Source of the DNA: an uncultured Oscillospiraceae bacterium
GTDB taxonomy: Bacteria > Bacillota > Clostridia > Oscillospirales > Oscillospiraceae
DNA: 31,068 nucleotides
Direction of reading: 5' to 3'
Assembly (NCBI GenBank): GCA_934569425.1
Contig: CAKTKM010000003.1
Coordinates: forward strand, 1-31,068
Positions 1 through 7,225 of this stretch are shown here, one piece after another (position 1 is the first letter of the stretch; every line of letters begins with the position of its first letter). The notes beneath the pieces were generated by a model. The model ran no database searches and had not been told where the DNA came from. It saw nothing but the letters and a program-made list of their open reading frames with translations. Position numbers and translations under genes: made by a program.

Positions 1-1319
1 GCTTTGGCCTGGATAAACTGATCCTGAACAACAACTATGCCGACGCCACCAATATGAAAGAGGCGCTGATCTACGATATGTATCAATATCTCGGTGCGGA
101 TGCCTCCCTCTACAATTACGCCAAAATCTCCGTCAACGGCGAATATTGGGGTGTCTATCTGGCACTGGAGGCCGTGGAGGACAGCTTTTTATTGCGGAAC
201 TACGGTGTGCAGGATGGAGCGCTCTATAAGCCGGAAAGCATGGATATGGGCGGCGGAAAGGATCTCGGAGACTTCAATGCCGACGATATGGACTTCGGCG
301 ATATGGATTTTGAAAACATGATGCCGCCGGATGCACAGGGAAATGCTGATCAGGCGAATCCGCCCACCGCCCCCGGACAGCCGTCAGATGACACCTTTGC
401 GCCACCTCAAAAGCCTGATTCGAGTGGCGAAAGCTCGGCAGAGCCCCCATCCGGTTCCGGAGAACGCCCGTCGATGAATTTCAATTTTGGCGGAGGCGGC
501 ATGGGCGGCTTCTCCATGGACGGAGGCGGTGCGAACCTCAACTACACGGATGATGAACTGGACAGCTATGAAACGATCTGGGACGGCGAGATCACCGACA
601 CAAAGAAGGCCGACCACAGACGGGTGGTCACCGCTCTCAAAAACATTTCAGAGGGCAATGATCTGGAAACGTATATGGACATCGACAATCTGCTCCGTTA
701 TATGGCTGTCCATGTGTTCTCTGTCAACGAGGACAGCCTGTCCGGCTCCATGGCACACAACTATTATCTCTACGAATCCGGCGGGCAGCTGACTCTCCTT
801 CCCTGGGACTATAACCTTGCTCTTGGCGGCATGGGGAGCAGCAGCGATGCCACCAGCGTTGTAAACGGCGCCATCGACAATGCGTTCTCCCGCACAAACT
901 TCTTCGACACGCTGATGGAAGATGAAACCTATCACAGCCAGTATTACGCCTATCTGCAGCAGCTCGTGAGCGAGTATATCAACGGCGGCGGATTTGACGC
1001 TTTCTATGAGCGGGTGCGCAGCCAGATCGACGCGCTGGTGGAGACAGACCCCACTGCGTTCTATTCCTATGACGAATATCTGACGGCGACCGATACCCTC
1101 TATCAGGTGGTGAAGCTGCGGGGCGAGTCCATTCAGGGACAGCTCGACGGGACGATCCCCTCCACGGAAAGCGCACAGCGCGACAGTGATGCGCTGGTGG
1201 ATGCCTCCGCACTGGATCTCAGCGTGATGGGCAGCATGAATACCGGCGGTGGCGGCGGTTTTGGCGGCGTTGACGATGACCGGCCCTCTCCTCCCGGACG
1301 CCGCAGCTCCGATCAATAG
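1..1319 (+). CDS. CotH-type spore coat / CotH kinase family protein, 5' truncated
   Basis: The reading frame is open from base 3, ahead of the first internal ATG at 54, so the N-terminus lies outside the window. The visible part starts in the conserved CotH core (KLILNNNYADATNMKEAL), continues with the segment around YAKISVNGEYWGVYLALE, and later carries the kinase-like motif LLPWDYNLALGG near base 800. Members of this family are protein kinases of spore coat proteins or cell-surface proteins with a CotH fold; which one this is cannot be told. Between the two conserved blocks lies an insertion of about 110 residues rich in Gly, Asp, Met and Pro (bases 240-540). The C-terminus is Gly/Pro-rich and ends in RRSSDQ. 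No C-terminal membrane anchor is visible. The gene converges on the xdhC operon across a shared terminator. Family call is firm; role is not. Confidence 0.85.
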   Translation, partial: FGLDKLILNNNYADATNMKEALIYDMYQYLGADASLYNYAKISVNGEYWGVYLALEAVEDSFLLRNYGVQDGALYKPESMDMGGGKDLGDFNADDMDFGDMDFENMMPPDAQGNADQANPPTAPGQPSDDTFAPPQKPDSSGESSAEPPSGSGERPSMNFNFGGGGMGGFSMDGGGANLNYTDDELDSYETIWDGEITDTKKADHRRVVTALKNISEGNDLETYMDIDNLLRYMAVHVFSVNEDSLSGSMAHNYYLYESGGQLTLLPWDYNLALGGMGSSSDATSVVNGAIDNAFSRTNFFDTLMEDETYHSQYYAYLQQLVSEYINGGGFDAFYERVRSQIDALVETDPTAFYSYDEYLTATDTLYQVVKLRGESIQGQLDGTIPSTESAQRDSDALVDASALDLSVMGSMNTGGGGGFGGVDDDRPSPPGRRSSDQ

Positions 1320-1344
1320 GCTCCTCTCCCGTTTCAAACGAGAC

Positions 1345-1380
1345 AAAAGGTGGTCATCCCCACAGGGATGACCACCTTTT
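1345..1380. terminator. bidirectional intrinsic terminator between CotH gene and xdhC
   Basis: A perfect 16-bp stem (1345-1360 with 1365-1380) and a 4-nt loop, flanked by AAAA on the left and TTTT on the right. It works in both directions and lies between the convergent stop codons at 1319 and 1407. Confidence 0.9.
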
Positions 1381-1406
1381 CTGCTTGTCAAGCGGCTGTT
1401 CTTCCT

Positions 1407-2378
1407 TCAGTGCATGGGACAGCCGTGGAGCTTCACGCCGCCGCTCTCCCGGCGGGCGGCACGGACACAGATCATCTCGCCGGCAATGGACACGGCGATC
1501 TCTTCCGGCGTTACCGCCTTAATGGGCGTTCCAATGGGGGTATGAACGGTGGCAATGGCCTCCTCGCTGATACCTGCCTGCCGCAGCCGCTCATTGACGC
1601 TGGCGGTCTTGGCACGGGAGCCGATAACACCGATGTAGGCATACTGCCCCCGCAGGATCTGCCGCTGTACGGAAAAATCATGGCTGTGGCCATTGGTCAT
1701 GACCACCACATAATCCTCGCTGCCGATGGCGAGGGCATCCGGAAGCCGGTCAAGATCGCAGCAGACCACCGCGTCTGCCGTGGGGAACCGCTCCTTCGTC
1801 ACCAGTTCCGGCCGGTCGTCCACCACCGTGACCCGAAATCCCACTGTAGTCAGCAGCGGACACAGCGCCAGTGAGCAATGTCCACCGCCAAAGATCACCG
1901 CCCGCTCCCCGATGGGCAGGGGCAGCGTAAAATGGTCTTTGTCTGTCTCCGGTTCGTCCCGCAGGGCGGGCGTTCCGCCGTCCAGCGCCAGCGTCAGCCA
2001 GCCTGTCTGACGGCAGGCGATCCAGCGCAGCACATCCTGCGCCAGCGCGTTCCACTGTCCGTCATCGGCGGCAATAAATTGCAGGTGTACCGTCACATCG
2101 CCGCCGCAAACCATCCCGATGTCCTCGGTCTCATTGTGGTGGAGCCTGTATTCGTGAACAGCGCTGCGGCGCGCCTGCAGCAGCGTGTGCGCCAGCGCGA
2201 TGGCGCCGCCCTCCACAGCGCCGCCGCCGATGGTACCCCGCAGCAGCCCCTCCGCGCCCACCAGCATCTGTGCGCCCCGGCCGCGGGGGGTGGAACCGCT
2301 GTCGGCAATGATCGTACACAGCACCGTGTCGTGGTGCTTTTCCATTTCATAAAGAAGGGTGGTAAAAATCTCTTTCAT
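1407..2378 (-). CDS. XdhC/CoxI family protein, selenium-dependent molybdenum hydroxylase accessory type
   Basis: A 323-residue cytoplasmic protein with both halves of an XdhC protein. The N-terminal XdhC/CoxI domain has the GSTPRGRGAQMLV motif (residues about 27-39) and GTIGGGAVEGGA. The C-terminal Rossmann domain has AVIFGGGHCSLALCPLL and VVDDRPE, followed by the typical YIGVIGSRAK and HTPIGTPIKAVTPEEIAVSI blocks. XdhC proteins mature molybdenum hydroxylases by sulfurating and inserting the molybdopterin cofactor. The version that accompanies YqeC is linked to the labile-selenium hydroxylases. The start is ATG at 2378 behind AAAGGAG. The upstream methyltransferase stop overlaps this start by 4 nt, so the two are co-translated. 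No hydroxylase structural gene is in the window. The family call is firm; the selenium link is inferred from yqeC at 3277-3951. Confidence 0.9.
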   Translation of the reverse strand: MKEIFTTLLYEMEKHHDTVLCTIIADSGSTPRGRGAQMLVGAEGLLRGTIGGGAVEGGAIALAHTLLQARRSAVHEYRLHHNETEDIGMVCGGDVTVHLQFIAADDGQWNALAQDVLRWIACRQTGWLTLALDGGTPALRDEPETDKDHFTLPLPIGERAVIFGGGHCSLALCPLLTTVGFRVTVVDDRPELVTKERFPTADAVVCCDLDRLPDALAIGSEDYVVVMTNGHSHDFSVQRQILRGQYAYIGVIGSRAKTASVNERLRQAGISEEAIATVHTPIGTPIKAVTPEEIAVSIAGEMICVRAARRESGGVKLHGCPMH

Positions 2379-3148
2379 CGCGCTTCTCCTTTCCAGGCAG
2401 GTTTTTGCGGTGCAAGTCTCACGGCGGCTGCGCCCCTGCCGTCACGCGCTTCCCACCGCAGCAGGCCGAATCGGCGGCTCTGAGACAGATACAGGGGGAA
2501 GTCCTCCCGCCCCGTGGCACTTAACCGTGCCTGCAGAAAGGTGTCTGTGATGGGGGTATCGTCGCCATTACGGCGGTACAGCTCAAAAAACCGCCGGGCA
2601 TCGGACAGCGAACGGAAGGGCTGTCCCATGGGCAGCGCAAAGCGTTCGGAGTGAAAGGGGATCCCCCGTGCTGTCAGCTCCGCCGCGCCGCGGGGATAGC
2701 CACCGTGGCATAGAGCGGGCTCTCCGGTGGAAAACCGATGGCAGCCGTCATCCCGCATGACCGCCAGTACCGTTCCGCGGCACTGCTGCGCGGAAAGCGT
2801 CAGAATTTCCTCGATGTGGCCAAAAAAGCAAAACGCCATAGCGTCATATGGCTCCTCCGGCGGCAGCCGGGCAATATCGCCGCAGCGAATGGCAATGTTG
2901 GAGACGCCTCTCTTCCGGCAATTGTCCGCCAAAAGGGACAACGCTTCCTGACTGAGATCCACCGCTGTGATCTGTCTGACACAGGATGCCAGCGCCAGCG
3001 ACAGGTGTCCCGTGCCGCAGCCCGCGTCGCAGATGTGACCATCCCTCGGCAGATACGGCGCCAGCAACGCCGCCAGCCGGTCATAAAACCCGCTCCATAC
3101 GGCAGCGTCCTCCATGAAGCGGATCTTATCCTCATTCCACTGAAACAT
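2375..3148 (-). CDS. class I SAM-dependent methyltransferase
   Basis: A 257-residue cytoplasmic protein. Motif I is HICDAGCGTGHLSLAL (residues about 38-53), followed by the acidic motif ITAVDLSQEAL and a motif near RCGDIARL, which together define the SAM-binding Rossmann fold. The C-terminal 130 residues look like a substrate lid with no motif I recognise. The start ATG at 3148 has a strong AGGGGAG site and its own promoter at 3179-3207. Its TGA overlaps the xdhC ATG, so it is the first gene of a two-gene operon with xdhC. Its partner suggests a role in molybdenum or selenium cofactor maturation or in the metabolism served by the hydroxylase, but this is only context. The substrate is unknown. 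Confidence 0.85.
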   Translation of the reverse strand: MFQWNEDKIRFMEDAAVWSGFYDRLAALLAPYLPRDGHICDAGCGTGHLSLALASCVRQITAVDLSQEALSLLADNCRKRGVSNIAIRCGDIARLPPEEPYDAMAFCFFGHIEEILTLSAQQCRGTVLAVMRDDGCHRFSTGEPALCHGGYPRGAAELTARGIPFHSERFALPMGQPFRSLSDARRFFELYRRNGDDTPITDTFLQARLSATGREDFPLYLSQSRRFGLLRWEARDGRGAAAVRLAPQKPAWKGEAR

Positions 3149-3178
3149 GACCGCTCCCCTCCAAAACAGGATATTGCT

Positions 3179-3207
3179 ATTTTACCGTGACATTCTTTTG
3201 TATGCAA
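3179..3207 (-). promoter_or_regulatory. sigma-A-type promoter for the methyltransferase-xdhC operon
   Basis: On the minus strand, -35 TTGCAT (3202-3207), a 17-nt spacer and -10 TAAAAT (3179-3184), about 30 nt upstream of the ATG at 3148. Both boxes are one base from consensus and the spacing is ideal. Confidence 0.7.
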
Positions 3208-3250
3208 CCGTCCTGTACGCCATTATCGGATTTTGATACGATAATACGGC

Positions 3251-3275
3251 AAAGCGCCGCCGGATGCGGCGCTTT
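3251..3275 (-). terminator. candidate terminator after yqeC
   Basis: A 10-bp GC-rich stem (3251-3260 with 3266-3275) with a 5-nt loop starts just after the yqeC stop. In the minus direction the T-tract is short (TTTGCCGTATT). The longer T-run is on the plus side, where no gene is seen, so strength in the expected direction is uncertain. Confidence 0.55.
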
Positions 3276-3276
3276 T

Positions 3277-3948
3277 TTACAGCATTTCATACTTCTTCTG
3301 CCACAGGCTTCCGGCAGCCACGGTTCCTGGCAGCAGTGCGGCAAATGCGCGGGCGCTGCACCAAGCCTCCGGCGACTCTACCTTGTTGACATAGATCCAT
3401 CCGGTGTGATAACCCTCGGCACGCAGAACGGCTGCCGCCATTTCGGGGGTGACAACGCTGTCTTCCGACACGCCGCAAAGGGCGGCGTACCGCTCAGGGC
3501 GGTGACATACCTGGCAAACAGGCCGGCCAAAGCCATCCACCCCCAGCACATAGACCGTCCGGCGGACGCAGGCGGGGATCACCGGCTCGTGAGGCGCGTG
3601 CGCCTTCAGCGGCAAACGCTTGGAGCCATCGGCCTCCACCAGCACGAAATCCGCCAAGCGGCTCAGCACATCAAAGGACAGCGCCGGACTGGTCAGCTTG
3701 CCCTCCGCCCCTTCCGCCGCCACGCACACCACGCCGTGTTCCGCCAGTGCGGCGGATACGGCGGCAGTATCCACCGCCGGCAGCACGGGATACCGCTCCG
3801 GTCTTTGAATGTGGGTGGAGGTGGTCACAATCACCGTTCCCCGGCGGCGCAGCTCCTCCGATAGCGTGTTCATCAGCGTGGTCTTTCCGCCGCCGCCGAT
3901 CAGGGCGGTAACGCCCCTTTCCACCTGAAGCAGCGGTGCGATCTCCAT
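3277..3948 (-). CDS. yqeC: YqeC family selenium-dependent hydroxylase accessory NTPase
   Basis: A 223-residue cytoplasmic protein counted from ATG 3948. It has a Gly-rich P-loop, TALIGGGGKTTLMNTL, at residues about 15-30, then TTSTHIQRPERYPVL, and the family signature VLVEADGSKRLPLKAH in the middle, where Asp and Lys probably contact nucleotide and metal. This is the YqeC family, the partner of the XdhC-like YqeB in the selenium-dependent molybdenum hydroxylase trait. A GTG at 3951 also starts the frame (overlapping the upstream TGA as GTGA). I prefer the ATG at 3948 because the GGAGG lies 7 nt before it and only 4 nt before the GTG. It is the last gene of the cobamide operon, which is an unexpected place for a selenium/molybdenum gene. 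Confidence 0.88.
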   Translation of the reverse strand: MEIAPLLQVERGVTALIGGGGKTTLMNTLSEELRRRGTVIVTTSTHIQRPERYPVLPAVDTAAVSAALAEHGVVCVAAEGAEGKLTSPALSFDVLSRLADFVLVEADGSKRLPLKAHAPHEPVIPACVRRTVYVLGVDGFGRPVCQVCHRPERYAALCGVSEDSVVTPEMAAAVLRAEGYHTGWIYVNKVESPEAWCSARAFAALLPGTVAAGSLWQKKYEML

Positions 3949-4511
3949 CACATGTCCTCCGGCACCCGCCGCCAGCTGACGGGGCTTCTGTGGTCAAAGA
4001 CCACCTGATAGCCGGTGCCAGCCTTGCGGTACCAGTCCACCCGCAAACCGCCGAACCACGTCATCATAAAGCCGGCAATCACGCCGCCGTGAATGACGCA
4101 CACTGCGTCTTCGTCCACCGCCAGCACCGTCTCCATCGCCTTCAGGTTCCGCGCCGTGGTCTGGGGGGCGCTTTCTCCGTTGGGGCAGGGGAGATGTTCA
4201 CTGTCGGTCATCCAGTGCTGAAAAGCGGGATCGTCCTTCAGCTGGTCATAGCTGCGCATTTCAAAATCACCGAAGTCCATCTCCCGCAGCCCCGGCAGAA
4301 CGGTATGCGGCACGTCTCCGTAAATGGCGCGGAGCGTCTGCTCCGTCCGCAGCATACCGCTGGTAAAGTACCGCTTCGCAGTGGGATATCGCTTCGCTCC
4401 GGCATGAAGCTCCGCCAGAGACTCCGGCAGGACGGGAATGTCCGCCGCGCCGTAATACAGGTCGTTGATGCTGCCCTCGGTCTGGCCGTGGCGTATCAGG
4501 GTCAAGATCAT
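3948..4511 (-). CDS. cobC: histidine phosphatase, likely alpha-ribazole phosphatase (CobC-like)
   Basis: A 187-residue cytoplasmic protein that opens with the phosphohistidine motif LTLIRHGQTEGSIND (catalytic RHG at residues 7-9). It also has LREMDFGDFEM and the second catalytic His in VCVIHGGVIAGFM. In cobamide synthesis this enzyme removes phosphate from alpha-ribazole phosphate or adenosylcobalamin phosphate. The start ATG at 4511 overlaps the upstream TGA and follows GGAGG; a longer frame upstream is only the overlap with the preceding gene. The fold is certain. The substrate is inferred from the location between cobU/cobS and yqeC, since the superfamily is broad. Confidence 0.83.
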   Translation of the reverse strand: MILTLIRHGQTEGSINDLYYGAADIPVLPESLAELHAGAKRYPTAKRYFTSGMLRTEQTLRAIYGDVPHTVLPGLREMDFGDFEMRSYDQLKDDPAFQHWMTDSEHLPCPNGESAPQTTARNLKAMETVLAVDEDAVCVIHGGVIAGFMMTWFGGLRVDWYRKAGTGYQVVFDHRSPVSWRRVPEDM

Positions 4512-4858
4512 TTCAATTCCTCCGTCAATCCGCACAGGACATGCGTCACATGGCCAGCTCGCTCCGCCAGCCGCTGCACCAGAACGCCGTGACGCTCCCG
4601 CCATGCCCGCTCTTCTCCGTCCATGGGTACGATGCCGCCGCCCACCAGACGGGTGATGACCACCGCGTTTTCAAACAGCGGCAGATAGGGGGTCATATCT
4701 TCGCAGCGGCGGCTCAGCGCCTCCAGATGCCAATAGCACCTCTTATGGGGGATCGGATCTGTCCGCGCCAGATCGCACACATCGGCCTCCGTCAGGCCGT
4801 AATGGGAAAGCGCCCACGTCAGCTTCCCCTGAAAGGCACCGCCGATCACAAGCTCCAT
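4508..4858 (-). CDS. short CobU-like protein (adenosylcobinamide kinase paralog)
   Basis: A 116-residue protein, well below the roughly 180 residues of CobU. It starts with a P-loop-like MELVIGGAFQGKLTWA. It then matches the CobU C-terminal region, with VVITRLVGGGIVPMDGEERA followed by an Arg-rich helix and CGLTEELK. The middle stretch that holds the guanylyl-accepting His and the D-S/C-L-T segment is missing. The residue after the P-loop Lys is Leu rather than Ser/Thr. The start ATG at 4858 is 5 nt after the cobS stop, with a GAGGTGA site overlapping that stop. It may be a kinase-only form, a subunit of the full-length CobU at 5592-6125, or a regulator. The CobU family call is fairly firm, the activity is not. 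Confidence 0.75.
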   Translation of the reverse strand: MELVIGGAFQGKLTWALSHYGLTEADVCDLARTDPIPHKRCYWHLEALSRRCEDMTPYLPLFENAVVITRLVGGGIVPMDGEERAWRERHGVLVQRLAERAGHVTHVLCGLTEELK

Positions 4859-4863
4859 AGGAT

Positions 4864-5595
4864 TCACCTCACTAACATCAATACCGCAAGTCCCCACAGC
4901 TCACCCAGCGTCAGGGCGAAGCCGGACACATCGCCGGACATGCCGCCCAGCTGGCGGCCGGCATACCACGCCGCCAGCCAATAGCCCACCGCCGTGGCCA
5001 ATGGGGCAAAGCTGCCCCACAAAAGCAGCGGCGCGGCCACCGCCGCCGCCAGCATCACAGCGGCAAACACAATGCCGCCCGTCTTTTTTTCACCCATTGC
5101 CGCATACTGGCTGGTGGTCATAGGACGCAGACTCTGCACCGCCAACGACGCGCAGGCACGGGAGGCCACAGGGATCACCAGCAGCGGCAGCAGCGGCACG
5201 GTCTCCCGTCCCATGGCCACGCTCCACTGGTACAGCGCCAGCAGCACCATGGAGATCACGGCAAAGGCGCCGCAATGGGAGTCCTTCAGGATCTCCTGAC
5301 GGCGGGGCAGGTCACGGCGGCTCAGAACCGCGTCACATACGTCCATAAATCCGTCAAGGTGCAGAAAGCCTGTCACCAGCCATGGTGCGGCAGCGACGAG
5401 CAGTCCACCTACCGGCGGCGGCAGAAATCGCGCCAGATATGCCGCCAGCATCCACACACCGCCCACCACCACCCCCACAAGGGGCAGGCAGCACAGCATC
5501 TGGACACGGGCGCTCTCGTTCCAGCGCTTCAGGGGGCAGGGCAGCGACAGGAACATCCCCCACGCCATGAAAAATCCATCGATCCAGCGTTTCAC
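4864..5595 (-). CDS. cobS: adenosylcobinamide-GDP ribazoletransferase (cobalamin synthase)
   Basis: A 243-residue integral membrane protein with about six hydrophobic segments. The CobS signature is clear: FLHLDGFMDVCDAVLSRRD near residues 75-95, then EILKDSHCGAFAVISM and the polar SLRPMTTSQYAAMGEK loop. It joins adenosylcobinamide-GDP with alpha-ribazole or its phosphate to finish the nucleotide loop, at the inner face of the membrane. I place the start at GTG 5595, which overlaps the cobU stop as GTGA with a G-rich AGGGGG upstream and gives the standard KRWIDGFFMAWGMFLSLP N-terminus. The frame extends upstream to 5646 but only as the complement of cobU. Confidence 0.93.
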   Translation of the reverse strand: MKRWIDGFFMAWGMFLSLPCPLKRWNESARVQMLCCLPLVGVVVGGVWMLAAYLARFLPPPVGGLLVAAAPWLVTGFLHLDGFMDVCDAVLSRRDLPRRQEILKDSHCGAFAVISMVLLALYQWSVAMGRETVPLLPLLVIPVASRACASLAVQSLRPMTTSQYAAMGEKKTGGIVFAAVMLAAAVAAPLLLWGSFAPLATAVGYWLAAWYAGRQLGGMSGDVSGFALTLGELWGLAVLMLVR

Positions 5596-6125
5596 AGCGG
5601 CCACGCCCCCTTCCACACACGAGGCAGCCCCGCCGTCATATGGCACACCATATCAAATTCCGCCGCCAGCGTCCGGCAGACATCGGCAAGACCGCGAACG
5701 TAGATCTCTGTCCAGTCGGTGTAGACTTCGCCTCCCTGCCACAGATCATCGCAAACGCAGACAAAGTGGGTGCTGTGGCTGCTGACAGTCAGCAGCTCCG
5801 CCGCCACCCGTTCCGGCGCGGCGGCGTCAACTACCTCGCCGAACATAGCCTCGGACAGGGCTGCGGTAACACTGTCCAGCAGGATAACGCCGCTCCGGTC
5901 TACACAAGGCAGCGCCGCAGGAAGATCCACACTTCGCTCAATGGTCTGAAAGCCCCAGCCGTCACGATCCGCGATATGGCGGCGGATCCGGGCGCGATCC
6001 TCGCTGTCCCGTGGAGTCATGGTTGCCCAATAGTACATGGGCGCTCCTGCCGCCAAATGGCAGCACAGACGCTGGGCGGCGGTGCTTTTTCCGCTTTTTC
6101 CGCCGCCGGTCAGTAAAATTCTCAT
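5592..6125 (-). CDS. cobU: adenosylcobinamide kinase / guanylyltransferase
   Basis: A 177-residue cytoplasmic protein with a normal P-loop, RILLTGGGKSGKSTAAQRL (residues 2-20). It also has RARIRRHIADRDGWGFQTIE, which carries the conserved RI..H..R block with the guanylyl-accepting His, and VILLDSVTAALSEAMF, the Walker-B-like LD(C/S)(L/V)T region. It phosphorylates adenosylcobinamide and then adds GMP to give the CobS substrate. The usual NE.G.GIVP block is replaced by CDDLWQGGEVYTDWTEIYV, and the short paralog at 4508-4858 has kept GGGIVP. The start ATG at 6125 overlaps the cobT TGA and follows GGTGGAGG. Confidence 0.88.
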   Translation of the reverse strand: MRILLTGGGKSGKSTAAQRLCCHLAAGAPMYYWATMTPRDSEDRARIRRHIADRDGWGFQTIERSVDLPAALPCVDRSGVILLDSVTAALSEAMFGEVVDAAAPERVAAELLTVSSHSTHFVCVCDDLWQGGEVYTDWTEIYVRGLADVCRTLAAEFDMVCHMTAGLPRVWKGAWPL

Positions 6126-7225
6126 ACACCCTCCACCGTGAAGCTGTCACCTGAACGGATCGGCACCAGATAGTCGTCCTCAATGGCAGCTTCGGCAAAG
6201 GTGGCCATGTTGGCCATAACGCCGCAGGCGCCCTGCAGAATCCGAAACAGCAGAGGGCAGCCGCTGCCCTCGCCGAGACGCATATCCAGGGCAAGGCAGG
6301 GACGCAGCCCCAGCGCCTGCGCCGCCTTGGCGTAGCCCGGCTCATAGGACTGGTGGGAAAGAAACAGATAGTCCTTCACCGCCGGACACAGCTCCACGGC
6401 GCACAGAGCCGCCACAACAGAGATATACCCGTCCACCGCTGCGGCAATTCCTTCGTGGGCGCAGCCGAGAAAGGCGCCGGTCATGGCGGCAAGATCCAGT
6501 CCGCCCACGGCAGACAATACCGCCGGGATGTTATGCCTGTCAGGATGGTGCAATTGAAGCACCTGACGAAGCACCTGTTTTTTGCGGATAAATCCATCGT
6601 CCGTCAATCCGCCTCCGCGTCCTGTGACCACCTCCACCGGAACATCCAGCAAAACGGACAGCACCGCCGCGCTGGTGGTGGTATTCCCGATGCCCATTTC
6701 GCCGATACCCAGCACCGAAATACCATCGGCTCTGGCCTGCGCGGCGGCCTCCATGCCCACCGCCATAGCCTGCAGCGTCTCGGTAAGGGTCATGGCAGGC
6801 GCTTGGGTGATGTCCGCCGTGCCGTAACGTACCTTTCGGTCGATGACGGCGCTACAGCGGACGTCACCGGCGATGCCGACGTCATAGACAGCCACATCAT
6901 CGCCAAAGGTCTGCGCCAGCACGGACATGCCGGTCTTGCGCCGGGTCATGTTGACCGCCTGCCGCAGCGTAACGGACTGGGGCGCGCAGGAGACACCCTG
7001 CGCTACCACGCCGTTGTCCGCGGCAAACACCGCCACACGGCATTTCTCGATTTTCGGACAGACCTGCCGGGTGATCCCGGCCATACGGATTGCCATGTCC
7101 TCCAGCCTGCCGAGACTTCCGGGCGGTTTGGCCAGCTCCGCCTGACGGCGGCGGGCGGCAGACATGGCAGCTTCATCCGCCGGTGAAATGGCCTGTAAAT
7201 ATTGTTCCAGTTCCTGTAGGGTCAT
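6122..7225 (-). CDS. cobT: nicotinate-nucleotide--dimethylbenzimidazole phosphoribosyltransferase
   Basis: A 367-residue cytoplasmic enzyme. Family blocks appear in order: LAKPPGSLGRLEDMA (residues about 31-45), VFAADNGVVAQGVS, ALIxR-equivalent region VYDVGIAGDV, GEMGIGNTTTSAAV, VTGRGGGLTDDG, and near the end LDMRLGEGSGCPLLF, where the Glu of GEGSG is the known catalytic base. It makes alpha-ribazole phosphate from nicotinate mononucleotide and the lower-ligand base. The start ATG at 7225 overlaps the upstream gene's TGA. Length and motifs are complete, so it should be active. Which lower-ligand base it prefers cannot be read from the sequence. Confidence 0.96.
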   Translation of the reverse strand: MTLQELEQYLQAISPADEAAMSAARRRQAELAKPPGSLGRLEDMAIRMAGITRQVCPKIEKCRVAVFAADNGVVAQGVSCAPQSVTLRQAVNMTRRKTGMSVLAQTFGDDVAVYDVGIAGDVRCSAVIDRKVRYGTADITQAPAMTLTETLQAMAVGMEAAAQARADGISVLGIGEMGIGNTTTSAAVLSVLLDVPVEVVTGRGGGLTDDGFIRKKQVLRQVLQLHHPDRHNIPAVLSAVGGLDLAAMTGAFLGCAHEGIAAAVDGYISVVAALCAVELCPAVKDYLFLSHQSYEPGYAKAAQALGLRPCLALDMRLGEGSGCPLLFRILQGACGVMANMATFAEAAIEDDYLVPIRSGDSFTVEGV

